This document shows positions 45,484 to 54,443 of a DNA stretch of 64,000 bases, in pieces; position 1 is the first letter of the stretch, and every line of letters starts with the position of its first letter. The stretch spans positions 338,853 through 402,852 of the forward strand of contig JADKGZ010000003.1 in assembly GCA_016722025.1 (NCBI GenBank). Direction: 5' to 3'. This DNA comes from Acidimicrobiaceae bacterium (GTDB taxonomy: Bacteria; Actinomycetota; Acidimicrobiia; Acidimicrobiales; Ilumatobacteraceae). The translations under genes were made by a program, and so were the position numbers. The notes under the pieces were generated by a model that saw only the letters and a program-made list of their open reading frames with translations, was not told the DNA's origin and searched no databases.

Positions 45484-48400
45484 ATGGAAGCGACAGAACC
45501 TCGAAGAGTGAGCATGCGGACGATGGTGGCGACGGTGCTGGCCGCGACGTTGGCGGTCGCCGCCGTGATCGGCGGCGCTGGGCTCGACGGACGCGTGGGC
45601 CGCGCGGCCGCCGCGTCACCTCGGTTCGTCGGCCTCGCGCCGGCTCGCTTGCTCGACACCCGCTCGGGCGCGCCGACGGTCGATGGCGCCGGCAGCGGCG
45701 CCGGCCCGGTGGGCGCGGCCACCACCATCGAAGTGTCGGTTCTCGGTCGTGGAGGTGTGCCTCGCACCGGTGTTGCGGCCGTGGTGCTCAACGTCACGGC
45801 CACGGAAGCGACGGCGGTGTCGTACGTGACGGCATTTCCGGGCGGCGAGCAACAACCTGGAACGAGCAACGTGAACCTGGTGCCCGGCGCGACGGTGGCC
45901 AACAGCGTGATCGTCGGTGTCGGCGACGGAACGGTGCGACTGTTCCAGCACGCCGGTTCGGCCCACCTGCTCGTCGATGTGCTCGGCTGGTTCCCTGTGG
46001 GCTCCGAGTTCTCGGCCGTCGCGCCCCAGCGGTTGCTCGACACTCGGCTCGGCACGGCGACCACCGACGGTCTCGCCCGGGCCGGCGCTGGCGTGCGTGG
46101 CCCGGCCACTGTCGACGTCGCGGTGCTCGGCAACGGCGGCGTCCCGGCGGCGCACGTGGCGGCGGTGGCGGTGAACATCACCGCGGTCGACCCCACGGCA
46201 GAGAGCTACGTGTCGGTGTACCCGTCGGGAGGCCCTCGGCCGTTGGCCTCGACCCTGAACGTGCACCCGGGTACGACGACGGCGAACATGACCATCGTGC
46301 CGGTGGGTGCCGACGGGAGCATCTCGCTGTACCTGGCCGGTGGCGCCGGCGATTTCGTCGTCGATGTGCTCGGTTGGTTCGCCGCCTCGCCGTGGCACAC
46401 GGTGCTGCTCCCGGCGCGGCTCGTCGACACGCGCGCAGCAAGCTCGACCACCGACGGTCGGTTCGAGTCGAGCGGCGCCATGCGCGGCGGCACGGAGCTG
46501 CATGTGATGGTGGCTGGACGCGGTGGGGTGCCGTCGACGGGTGCCGGCACCGTGGTGTTGAACGTGACCGTGGTAGACCCGACCGAGGCGCCCTACGTGA
46601 CGGTGTACCCCAGTGGTGCGCCGCGGCCGTTGGCCAGCAACCTCAACGCCGGCGCCGGTCGCAACACCGCCAACCTGGTGATCGTGCCCGTGGGGCCCGA
46701 CGGCCGCGTCTCGATCTTCCTCTCCGGTGGGGGTCGTGCGCACCTCGTCGTCGACGTGCTCGGCTGGTTCGCCGATGATGGCGCTGCCCCACCGACCACG
46801 TCGACGACGACCACGACCCCGGCCTCGTCGACCACGGTCACGTCGACGTCCAGTTCGGCGCCGACCTCGACGTCCGCTTCGACCTCGACGTCCACGACGT
46901 CCAGCTCGACCAGCTCGACCACGGCGCCGAGTACGACCACGACGCCGAGCACGACCACGACGCCGAGCACGACCTCCACGTCCAGCTCGACCACCTCGAT
47001 GCCGACCTCGACGTCAACCAGTTCGACGACTTCGACGACGTCAACGACGTCACCGACCACCTCGACCTCGACGACGTCGACGACCTCGACGACCTCTACG
47101 ACCACGACCACGTTGCCGACGGACACGATGCCACCGATCGCGTCGGCGCACCCGCGCATCTACCTGCCGCGCAACGCCACACGGCTGACGGCGCTGATTG
47201 CGAGCAACCACCCCAGCGCCACTCGCTACCTGGAGCAGGCTGCCGCCCTGCGCAGCCGGTCGTACAGCTCGCTGTACAACAGCGCCTACACGATGGAGCA
47301 CTTCGCGCTGGTGACGCAGCTGACCGGTGACACCAGCTACTGCACGTTCGCGGTCACCGGCATCGAGCAGTTCGTGACGGCCGAGGAGGGTCGCATCGCG
47401 GCGGGCACGACGCCGGCGGTGGCCGGCGATTCGTACCTGGAGGTTGGCCCGATCGTCGGCGACCTGTCGATCGTGATCGATTGGTGCTTCGAGCAGACAA
47501 CTGCCACGCAACGCGCTCGCTGGCTTGCATACGGCGACCAGGCGGTGTGGAACGTGTGGCATCCAGATGACGCGCAGTGGGGTGGGCGCGCCAGGCCGTG
47601 GACAGGGTGGTCGATCGACAACCCGAGCAACAACTACTACTACTCGTTCCTGCGGGCGACGATGCTGCTGGGCCTCGCCGGTCGCGGCGAGCTGGCGTCG
47701 GCCGACCAGTGGCTCGACTTCTTCCGCAACACGAAAATCGCGCAGCAGCTGGTGCCCACCTTCGAGCGCGATCTCGTCGGTGGCGGTTCGCGAGAAGGCA
47801 CCGGCTACGGCACGGCGATGATGCGGCTGTGGGAGATCTACGACCTGTGGTACGGCACCACCGGTGAGGACATCTCGTCGTGGACGGGCCACACCCGGGC
47901 GTCGCTGCTGCACTTCATGCACTACACGCTGCCCACCTTGGACGGGGTGTCGCTGAACGGCGACCACTCGCGCGACTCCACCGGTGCGTTCTTCGACTAT
48001 CACCGTCACTACGCGCAGCAGCTGGCCACCCTGCTGCCCGGCGACCCGTTGGCGCCACGTGCTCGTTGGTTGGTGGGCCACAGTTCGGTGCCGTCGATGA
48101 CTTCCGGGTTCATGGTGATCAACGACTTCCTGTATGCCGATCCGACGGTGACACCCACCCCGTTGGCCGGGCTCAACACCGCCTACTACGCCCGCGGCAT
48201 CGGGCAGGTGTACGCGCGTTCTTCATGGGCCACCGATGCGGCTTGGATGAACTTCACTGCCGGGCCCTACACCGAGTCGCACGCGCATCGTGACCAAGGC
48301 TCCTTCCTGCTCTACCGCCAGGAGTGGATGGCCTACGACCCCAACTATCACTCGCACTCGGGCATCGAGCAGGGCGAGGAGCTGCACAACCTGGTGCGCC

Positions 48401-49059
48401 TGTCGGATGCCACCGGCACGCTGCGGCAGTGGGAGGGCGCCAGCTCGACCATGCAGGCTTTGCAACAAGGCGACGGTTGGGTGCACATGGCGGCCGACTC
48501 GACGGCGGTGTACACGCTGCGCAACAACCCGCCTGTGTCGCGGGTGCAGCGCGAGATCGTGTGGCTCGACCCTGGTGTGGCGGTGGTGTTCGACCGCGTG
48601 AACACCGGTGCCGGTACGCAGCAGACGTGGCAGCTGAACTCACCGGTGCAGCCGGTGGTCCGCGGGGCCACGGCCACGTTCGCCGGCACCGACGAGACGA
48701 TGACCCTGCAGCGCGTGATCCCCGCCGCAGCAACCACGTCGGTCTTCGATTGGAGCACCGACAGCGAGTACTCGGGCGGCTTCCGGCTCGACGAGGCAGT
48801 TGCCGGAGGTTCCAACACGTTCCTGCACGTGCTCTCGTTCGGTGCCGCTGCCGGGGCCACCGTCTCGTCTGCCGTGCGCAGCGATGCCGCCGGTCGGCAA
48901 GGGGTGCAGATCACGTTCGCCGATGGCCGGGTGGCGCTCGTGCGGTTCAGCACCACGGGGGTCGACGGCACCCTCGAGCTGCGGTCGGCGACCGGCACGG
49001 TGACGCAATCGGTTGCCTTGAACGTGGGGGTGCGCACGCTCCCGGAGGAGGCTGCTTGA
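45484..49059 (+). CDS. Secreted heparinase II/III-like protein with three N-terminal repeats
   Basis: A 1191-residue exported protein. A signal peptide (MVATVLAATLAVAAVIGGAG) is followed by three repeats of about 125 residues, each opening with (A/Q)RL(L/V)DTR and closing with VDVLGWF, then a Ser/Thr-rich stalk (about 430-545). The C-terminal 640 residues resemble heparinase II/III-type lyases: an alpha-helical toroid (YYYSFLRATMLLGLAGRGEL; NGDHSRDSTGAFFDYHRHY), then a beta domain with HAHRDQGSFLLYRQEWMAYD. Polyuronide or glycosaminoglycan cleavage is inferred. ATG at 45484, GTG at 45508 or ATG at 45514 could start it; the later ones give a more normal signal peptide. Confidence 0.8.
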   Translation: MEATEPRRVSMRTMVATVLAATLAVAAVIGGAGLDGRVGRAAAASPRFVGLAPARLLDTRSGAPTVDGAGSGAGPVGAATTIEVSVLGRGGVPRTGVAAVVLNVTATEATAVSYVTAFPGGEQQPGTSNVNLVPGATVANSVIVGVGDGTVRLFQHAGSAHLLVDVLGWFPVGSEFSAVAPQRLLDTRLGTATTDGLARAGAGVRGPATVDVAVLGNGGVPAAHVAAVAVNITAVDPTAESYVSVYPSGGPRPLASTLNVHPGTTTANMTIVPVGADGSISLYLAGGAGDFVVDVLGWFAASPWHTVLLPARLVDTRAASSTTDGRFESSGAMRGGTELHVMVAGRGGVPSTGAGTVVLNVTVVDPTEAPYVTVYPSGAPRPLASNLNAGAGRNTANLVIVPVGPDGRVSIFLSGGGRAHLVVDVLGWFADDGAAPPTTSTTTTTPASSTTVTSTSSSAPTSTSASTSTSTTSSSTSSTTAPSTTTTPSTTTTPSTTSTSSSTTSMPTSTSTSSTTSTTSTTSPTTSTSTTSTTSTTSTTTTTLPTDTMPPIASAHPRIYLPRNATRLTALIASNHPSATRYLEQAAALRSRSYSSLYNSAYTMEHFALVTQLTGDTSYCTFAVTGIEQFVTAEEGRIAAGTTPAVAGDSYLEVGPIVGDLSIVIDWCFEQTTATQRARWLAYGDQAVWNVWHPDDAQWGGRARPWTGWSIDNPSNNYYYSFLRATMLLGLAGRGELASADQWLDFFRNTKIAQQLVPTFERDLVGGGSREGTGYGTAMMRLWEIYDLWYGTTGEDISSWTGHTRASLLHFMHYTLPTLDGVSLNGDHSRDSTGAFFDYHRHYAQQLATLLPGDPLAPRARWLVGHSSVPSMTSGFMVINDFLYADPTVTPTPLAGLNTAYYARGIGQVYARSSWATDAAWMNFTAGPYTESHAHRDQGSFLLYRQEWMAYDPNYHSHSGIEQGEELHNLVRLSDATGTLRQWEGASSTMQALQQGDGWVHMAADSTAVYTLRNNPPVSRVQREIVWLDPGVAVVFDRVNTGAGTQQTWQLNSPVQPVVRGATATFAGTDETMTLQRVIPAAATTSVFDWSTDSEYSGGFRLDEAVAGGSNTFLHVLSFGAAAGATVSSAVRSDAAGRQGVQITFADGRVALVRFSTTGVDGTLELRSATGTVTQSVALNVGVRTLPEEAA

Positions 49060-49083
49060 CACATTCCGATATCGGAATATGAT
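49056..49083 (+). promoter_or_regulatory. arsR promoter with operator palindrome in the spacer
   Basis: TTGACA (49056-49061) and TATGAT (49078-49083) are separated by 16 bases. The palindrome ATTCCGATATCGGAAT (49063-49078) fills the spacer and is a likely operator for the ArsR-type repressor that follows. The -35 overlaps the stop of the lyase gene. The predicted transcript start falls at about 49090, on the ATG itself. Confidence 0.8.
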
Positions 49084-49089
49084 GGCGAA

Positions 49090-49431
49090 ATGGCCCGAGC
49101 AGCAACCACCTCCGACGTGTTCAACGCGATCGCCGAGCCGTGCCGCCGCAACATCCTCGTTGCGCTCGGTGCGGGTGAGGCACCGGTGGCCGATCTGGTC
49201 ACGCGCCTGCGGCTCACCCAACCGCAGGTGTCGAAGCACCTCGGCGTGCTGCGCGAGGTGGGCGTCGTGCGCTGCCGATCCGTCGGCCGGCAACGCCTGT
49301 ATCGCGTGCATGCTCCGGCGCTGCAGCCGGTGCACGAGTGGGTGAGCGCGTTCGAGCAGCAGTGGAACGAACGCTTCGACCGGCTCGACAACTACCTCTC
49401 CCTCCTCCAGGCGAACGGCACCACGTCATGA
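49090..49431 (+). CDS. ArsR family transcriptional repressor
   Basis: A 113-residue winged-helix protein: FNAIAEPCRRNILVALGAGEAPVADLVTRL, recognition helix LTQPQVSKHLGVLREVGVV, and wing CRSVGRQRLYRV. No metal-binding Cys cluster of the ArsR/SmtB type is evident, which is typical for members paired with SRPBCC proteins. No ribosome site precedes the ATG, which fits a leaderless mRNA from the promoter just upstream. The stop overlaps the SRPBCC gene (ATGA). Autorepression through the palindrome is inferred. Confidence 0.92.
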   Translation: MARAATTSDVFNAIAEPCRRNILVALGAGEAPVADLVTRLRLTQPQVSKHLGVLREVGVVRCRSVGRQRLYRVHAPALQPVHEWVSAFEQQWNERFDRLDNYLSLLQANGTTS

Positions 49432-50459
49432 CCAACACCCGTTTCGGCTCCGCCACCGTCGAACTGCCCACCGACACCCAGATCCTCATCACCCGCCGCT
49501 TCGATGCACCTGCCTCCTTGGTGTTCACTGCACTCACCACGCCAGAGCACGTGCGCCGATGGTGGGGGTGGAGCAGCTCGGAGATGATCGTGTGCGACAT
49601 CGACCTACGAGTGGGTGGCCGGTGGCGTTACGTGGTGCGCGACGAGCACGGCAGCGAGTTCGGCTGGCACGGTGAGTACACGGAGCTCGATGCGCCGGGC
49701 CGCATGGTGAGCAGCGAGGTGTTCGAAGGCTTCCCCGATGCGGCCTCGCTGAACACCACCACGCTCACCGAAGCCGATGGCGTCACCACGCTCACCACGC
49801 TGGCGCAGCACACCTGCCGCGAGCACCGCGATGGCCACCTCGAAGCCGGCATGGAGGCCGGCATGCAGCACACCTTCGACCGGTTGCAGGTGCTGCTCGC
49901 CGAGCAGGGCAGCGTCGCCGGGCGCTACCGCCGAGTTGCCGCCGGCTTCACCGCGGTCGCCGCCGCCGTGCCCTTCGACGGGTGGCAACGCCCGGCCCCG
50001 TGCGTGGGCTGGGTGGCGCGTGACATCGTGCGTCACCTGGTCGAGTGGGTGCCGCCGTTCCTGCAGGCCGGCGCCGGCTGCGATCTCGGCCCGCTGCCGT
50101 CGGTCGCCGACTCCCCATCGGCGGCATGGGCCGCGCTCGATTCGGCACTGCAGTCGCTCGTCGACGACCCGAGCACTGCGCACGTCGAGTTCAGCCATCC
50201 GCAGGCGGGTGTGCACCCGCTCGACGGTGCGATCGCGATGTTCATCCTCGGCGACCTGCTCGTGCACACCTGGGATCTCGCCACGGCCACCGGCCAAGGG
50301 GTGGTGCTCGATGCCGATGAGGTGCACCGCATGCGCGTGGGCATCGAGCCGATCACCGCCATGCTCAGCCAGAGCGGCCACTACCACGCCCCGGTCGCAG
50401 TGCCGGCCGACGCCGACGAGCAGACCAGGTTGATCGCCCTCACCGGCCGCCAACCCTGA
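49428..50459 (+). CDS. SRPBCC (AHSA1) and DinB-like/TIGR03086 fusion protein
   Basis: A 343-residue two-domain protein. Residues about 1-160 are an AHSA1-type SRPBCC ligand-binding domain (ITRRFDAPASLVFTALTTPEH, RWWGWSSSEM, GGRWRYVV). Residues about 165-343 are a DinB/maleylpyruvate isomerase-like bundle of the TIGR03086 type (GWVARDIVRHLVEWVPPFL; HTWDLATATGQ) with metal-type His residues. The two domains are usually separate genes. It is coupled to the ArsR gene. Substrate unknown. Confidence 0.85.
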   Translation: MTNTRFGSATVELPTDTQILITRRFDAPASLVFTALTTPEHVRRWWGWSSSEMIVCDIDLRVGGRWRYVVRDEHGSEFGWHGEYTELDAPGRMVSSEVFEGFPDAASLNTTTLTEADGVTTLTTLAQHTCREHRDGHLEAGMEAGMQHTFDRLQVLLAEQGSVAGRYRRVAAGFTAVAAAVPFDGWQRPAPCVGWVARDIVRHLVEWVPPFLQAGAGCDLGPLPSVADSPSAAWAALDSALQSLVDDPSTAHVEFSHPQAGVHPLDGAIAMFILGDLLVHTWDLATATGQGVVLDADEVHRMRVGIEPITAMLSQSGHYHAPVAVPADADEQTRLIALTGRQP

Positions 50460-50501
50460 CCATTCAGGGTTGCCGTTCAGGGTTGCCGTTCAGGGTTGCG
50501 G
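50451..50501. repeat. Hairpin and 13-bp tandem repeats between convergent genes
   Basis: CAACCCTGA (50451-50459) pairs with TCAGGGTTG (50464-50472) around CCAT, forming a compact hairpin at the SRPBCC stop. It leads into three tandem copies of TTCAGGGTTGCCG (50463-50501, last copy with one change), which cross the end of the convergent LLM gene. It may act as a bidirectional terminator. The array is too short and has no spacers, so it is not CRISPR. Confidence 0.65.
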
Positions 50502-51539
50502 AGGCTCGGTCAGCACGCCGATCCTGCGGGCTACCTCACCGAAGCGCTCGAGTCGCTCGTGCATCGTCTCCGGACGGCCCATCGCGGCGTTGTAGAACAC
50601 CAGTCGCGTGGCCAGCCCGCGGTACTTGTCGACCAGCGTGTGCGCCAGGTCGTCCCACGACGACTCGGTGCAGAACGTGGCCAGGTGATCGTCGGTGATC
50701 TGCGCGGCCATGCCCAGCACATCGCCGGCCTTCTGGTGTTCGCGGATGCGGGCGGTGGTGCCTTCGTAGCCGGCGTCGTCCCAGATGAACGCGTAGTTGG
50801 GGGTGCTGCCGTAGAAGCTGAGCATGCCGCGCAGCAACTCCCGGTCGGCGGCGCGCTCGGCCTCGGTGTCGCCGACGATGAGGTTGACGGGCACGATGAT
50901 GGCCACGTCGGCAACGTCTCTCTCACCGGCTTCGGCGCCGATCGCCACGTTGGGCAACACGTGTCGCGCAAGGTAGCCCGGTTCGCCGATCGGGTGCACG
51001 TGCACGCCGTCGGCCACCTCGCCCGCCATGCGCAGCATCCACGGATTGACTGCGGCCACGTCCACCTTCGGGTCGTCGAACCCGATCGGGCCCGGGCTCC
51101 ACTGGCGGTTCAACCAGGTGAGCTCGTAGTACGGGCCGTGATGGTCGAGTGCCTCACCACGAAAGCCGGCGAAGCACGCCTTCACGGCTTGGATGTAGTC
51201 GCGGATGCGCGGGCCCGGCGGGTCAAAGTCGGTGCCGTAACGGCGCATCACGTGCGTGCGCACCTGTGTGCCGAGGCCGAGCCGGAACTTGCCTTCGGTG
51301 GCCTCGTGCAGCTCCCACGCGCTCTGTGCCGTCACCATCGGGCTGCGCGGAAAGGCGACCGCAACGCCGGTGCTCAGCTCGAGCGCCGGTGCCGCGATGG
51401 CTGCTGCGGCGGCCGAGAGGTAGGCCGTGCGCCCTGCTTCGGTGAACAGGATGCCGTCGAAACCGGCGTGCTCGATCTGCCGAGCAGCCGCACCCATCTG
51501 CTGCAGCGGCTTGGGCGTGAGCATCACATCGACGTGCAT
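50490..51539 (-). CDS. LLM-class F420-dependent oxidoreductase
   Basis: A 349-residue luciferase-like TIM-barrel protein. It starts MHVDVMLTPKPLQQMG, with HAGFDGILFTEAGRTAY, LSTGVAVAFPRSPMVTAQSAWELHEATEGKFRLGLGTQV and the AAVNPWMLRMAGEVADGVHVH cofactor region. This is the TIGR03617-like F420 subgroup by pattern, from memory. The last codons run into the 13-bp tandem repeats. The reaction is unknown. Confidence 0.9.
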   Translation of the reverse strand: MHVDVMLTPKPLQQMGAAARQIEHAGFDGILFTEAGRTAYLSAAAAAIAAPALELSTGVAVAFPRSPMVTAQSAWELHEATEGKFRLGLGTQVRTHVMRRYGTDFDPPGPRIRDYIQAVKACFAGFRGEALDHHGPYYELTWLNRQWSPGPIGFDDPKVDVAAVNPWMLRMAGEVADGVHVHPIGEPGYLARHVLPNVAIGAEAGERDVADVAIIVPVNLIVGDTEAERAADRELLRGMLSFYGSTPNYAFIWDDAGYEGTTARIREHQKAGDVLGMAAQITDDHLATFCTESSWDDLAHTLVDKYRGLATRLVFYNAAMGRPETMHERLERFGEVARRIGVLTEPPQP

Positions 51540-51591
51540 CGCGCGAGCGTATGGCCACGCCGTCGGCGCCACCGCTGTCGGACGGCTCGAC

Positions 51592-53226
51592 TCAGACCGG
51601 TTGCAGCACCTCGCTGCCGGCCGTGAGCCCCTCGCCGCGCACGCCGGCCGCGGAGCCGGACACGCCGAGCAGTTCGACGTCGACGAAGGTGCTGGTTCCG
51701 TCGTCGGCGACGACCTGCACCGCATACGAGCCATCGAGGCGGGAGACGAGTGCCTCGGTGGGCACGAGCAGCACGCCGTCGAGGCTGGTGGTGGTGACGG
51801 TGACCTTGACGGACGAGCCGTTGTCCGCGCCCTCGATCGCCGCCGCCGGGGTGATGACCGCCTGGACGACGACCGACCCGTCGCGCTCGAGGCTGCGCAG
51901 CAGGGTGACGGTGCCGTCGCCGCTGCCGACCTTCACGGAGAGCCCGGGCACCATGTAGGCCTCGGCGCCGTCGGGCACGTCGATCACGACCTGCTGGCTG
52001 GCGGCCGAGAGGGACAGGATGCTGTCGCCGTCTCCGACCTCGTCACCGACGGCGACGGCGACACCGGCGACGGTGGTCTCGCCACCGACGAACACCACCG
52101 ACCCGAGCGCTACCGAGCCGGTGACCTCCATTCCGTAGCCGGCCTGCCACGCCTTGACGACGGCCTTGGTGTCGCTGTCGAACTCGGTGTCGATCGTCAT
52201 TCGGCTGTCAGGGTCGTAGCCCAGCGCGGTCAGGTCCATCTCCAACTGCAGCACGTCGATGCCGTCCTCACTGCTGGTGTCGAGCGTGCGCCAGGCCGGG
52301 AGCGAGCCGGGCAGCGCCACGACCGGGGAGCTCTCCACCGAGTACAGCACCGTGCCCATCGTGACGTCGCTGCCGTCCGCGATGACCGACGTGACCACCT
52401 GGGTGACGCGGGTGCTGGTGCCGGAGGTGCCCGTGCCGGAGGTGCCGGTGCCGCCGCTCCTGCTGGTCGGCGCGCCACCGGTCGGCACCGCGCTACCTGG
52501 CGGCACCGCGCCGCCGGTCGGCGTCGGGGTGGTGGTGGCAGTCGTGCAGTCGCCCGGCGTAGTGGGGGTCGTCGGTGCCGAGCCGGTCGGTGCGGTGCCC
52601 GCCGGACTGGTCGTCGCTGTCGTTGTCGTTGTTGTTGCCGAGGTTGTTGTCGTTGTTGTTGCCGAGGTTGTTGGTGGTGTCGTTGCAGGTGCCGTACCCG
52701 GCGGCTGTCCGGGCTGCCCGGAGGGCACGCTGCCGGATGGGGTGCTGCCGGATGGGGTGCTGCCGGTGGGAACGACCTCGGTCGTCGGGGTCGAGCCGCT
52801 GGCGGCCGGCACGGTGGTGCTCGGGCTCGTGTCGCAGTCGTCGACTGCTGCTGCCGTGGCGGCGACCGCTTCTGCCGAGGCCGGTGCCGGTGTTGCCGCC
52901 CCGGATGTGACGCCTGCCGCCGTGACACCCACCGCTGTCGGTGCGCCGCTGCTGGCGGACGGGGTCGTGCCGCTCGATGACGTCTGCCCTTCGATGCGGT
53001 GGAGCACGCTGGTGACCGCAGAGAGCACCACCGAGCCGTCCAGCGATTCGGAGGTGCCGAGCGTTCCTTCCTCGACGGTGGCGGTCTTGAAGATGCTGGC
53101 CGCGACGACCGGCGTGGTGGCGTTCGGGCGGGTGGCGAGGTAGCCCGCGGTGACCGCCGCCGCCAGCACGACGACGATGGCAGAGCGACGGATGAAGCGA
53201 CGATGGGAGGTGGTGGTGTGGGCCAT
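51592..53226 (-). CDS. Membrane-fusion-like protein with peptidoglycan-binding module
   Basis: A 544-residue membrane-anchored extracytoplasmic protein, last in a five-gene export operon. One N-terminal helix (IVVVLAAAVTAGYLATRP) precedes a HlyD-like start (TATVEEGTLGTSESLDGSVV), interrupted by a 200-residue Ser/Thr/Pro/Gly-rich insert. It then has TQVVTSVIADGSDVTMGTVLYSVE, a PG_binding_1 module (DGIDVLQLEMDLTALGYDPDS, near 320-370) and barrel-sandwich strands to the end. It probably links the ABC permease to the cell wall. The linker contains a 15-bp repeat (about 52733-52767). Confidence 0.85.
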   Translation of the reverse strand: MAHTTTSHRRFIRRSAIVVVLAAAVTAGYLATRPNATTPVVAASIFKTATVEEGTLGTSESLDGSVVLSAVTSVLHRIEGQTSSSGTTPSASSGAPTAVGVTAAGVTSGAATPAPASAEAVAATAAAVDDCDTSPSTTVPAASGSTPTTEVVPTGSTPSGSTPSGSVPSGQPGQPPGTAPATTPPTTSATTTTTTSATTTTTTATTSPAGTAPTGSAPTTPTTPGDCTTATTTPTPTGGAVPPGSAVPTGGAPTSRSGGTGTSGTGTSGTSTRVTQVVTSVIADGSDVTMGTVLYSVESSPVVALPGSLPAWRTLDTSSEDGIDVLQLEMDLTALGYDPDSRMTIDTEFDSDTKAVVKAWQAGYGMEVTGSVALGSVVFVGGETTVAGVAVAVGDEVGDGDSILSLSAASQQVVIDVPDGAEAYMVPGLSVKVGSGDGTVTLLRSLERDGSVVVQAVITPAAAIEGADNGSSVKVTVTTTSLDGVLLVPTEALVSRLDGSYAVQVVADDGTSTFVDVELLGVSGSAAGVRGEGLTAGSEVLQPV

Positions 53227-53231
53227 GGCGA

Positions 53232-54443
53232 TCAGTTGGAGCGAAGGGCTTCGGTGGGCGGGAGCAGGGCGGCGCGGCCGGCCGGGTAGATGCCGGCAAT
53301 GGCACCGATGACGACCGCAGCGACGAGGCCGCCGCCGATCGCGACCGGCGGGACGACCACCGCCCAATCCTGAGATCGGGCGTAGAGCCAGGTGACGAAC
53401 GCTCCGAGGAGCACGCCGACCAGGCCGCCGGCGCCGGCGAGCAGGATCGCCTCGGTGAGGAACTGGCGGCGGATGTGGGCCCGGGTGGCGCCGAGTGCGC
53501 GGCGCAGGCCGATCTCGGTGCGGCGCTCGATGACCGCGATGACCATCACGTTGGCGATGCCGATGCCACCGACGAGCAGCGCGACCGCGCCGAGACCCAG
53601 GAACAGGGAGGTGAACGCACTGCTCGCGGCTTCCTGAGCAGCGAGCGCATCCGACGGTCGCGAGACCTCCACCTCCTCCGGTGTGGCGGGGTTGACGGTT
53701 GCGCCGAGCACGCCGCGTACGGCATCGACGGCGTCGTCCTCGGTACGCACGTAGATCGTCTCCGGGGCGATGGTCTCGCCGAGGATGTAGGTCTCGGCCG
53801 CAGCGACACCGACGATGGCGGCGCGGTCCAGCCCCTCGGCGGCGGCGACGTGATCGAGGATGCCGATCACTGCGAACCACTGGTCGCCGATGTACACACG
53901 CAGGCCGTCGGCGACGTCGACCACCCCCAGCTTCTCGGCAGCGGTGACGCCGAGCACGACGGCCGGATACGTGCTCGTGGCGGCGTTGAACCAGGTGCCA
54001 TCGACGAGTTGCGCGTGCAACGTGTCGAGCAGACCCTCGTCGGCGGCGAACACCGAGATGCCGCTCGTGATGCCCTCGCTGATGGTGTCGGTGCGGCGGA
54101 CGGTCGTGTCGACGGTGGTCAGGGAACTGACCGCGGTGACGGGGCCGATGCGGCTGACCATGCCGACGGCGGTGGTGGGCAGCTCGCCCGAGCCGCGCCC
54201 GAAGCCGGCGCCGGCCTGCACCTCCAGCAGGTTCGTACCCAGTGCCCTGATCTTCGAGTTGAGGTCCTCCTGCGACGACGCGGACAGTCCCAGCACCCCG
54301 ACCATGGCAGCGATGCCGATGGCGACTCCGAGCGTCGACAGGCCGGTGCGCAGCCGGCGGGTGCGCAGGCCCAGCGAGCCCACGCGCAGCACGTCGCCGA
54401 CGCGCAGCTTGGAGCGTGAGAGGTCGGCGGCAACGACGCTCAT
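53232..54443 (-). CDS. MacB/FtsX-type ABC transporter permease
   Basis: A 403-residue permease. One helix near 37-55 (LRTGLSTLGVAIGIAAMVGVL) is followed by a large periplasmic-type MacB_PCD domain (about 60-275) and three C-terminal helices (LGLGAVALLVGGIGIANVMVI; ILLAGAGGLVGVLLGAFV; VAIGGGLVAAVVIGAIAGIYP). The GIGIANVM and RTEIGLRRALGATR signatures are those of MacB-like mechanotransmission exporters. It overlaps the ATPase gene by four bases. Confidence 0.93.
   Translation of the reverse strand: MSVVAADLSRSKLRVGDVLRVGSLGLRTRRLRTGLSTLGVAIGIAAMVGVLGLSASSQEDLNSKIRALGTNLLEVQAGAGFGRGSGELPTTAVGMVSRIGPVTAVSSLTTVDTTVRRTDTISEGITSGISVFAADEGLLDTLHAQLVDGTWFNAATSTYPAVVLGVTAAEKLGVVDVADGLRVYIGDQWFAVIGILDHVAAAEGLDRAAIVGVAAAETYILGETIAPETIYVRTEDDAVDAVRGVLGATVNPATPEEVEVSRPSDALAAQEAASSAFTSLFLGLGAVALLVGGIGIANVMVIAVIERRTEIGLRRALGATRAHIRRQFLTEAILLAGAGGLVGVLLGAFVTWLYARSQDWAVVVPPVAIGGGLVAAVVIGAIAGIYPAGRAALLPPTEALRSN

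Noticed and set aside
46593..47159. Minus-strand frame of 188 codons rich in Val, Glu and Asp
   Set aside because: It is the complement of the Ser/Thr-rich stalk of the lyase; the composition follows from TCG/ACG codons read backwards.
50463..50501. CRISPR array
   Set aside because: The 13-bp units are directly adjacent with no spacers and no cas genes are present.
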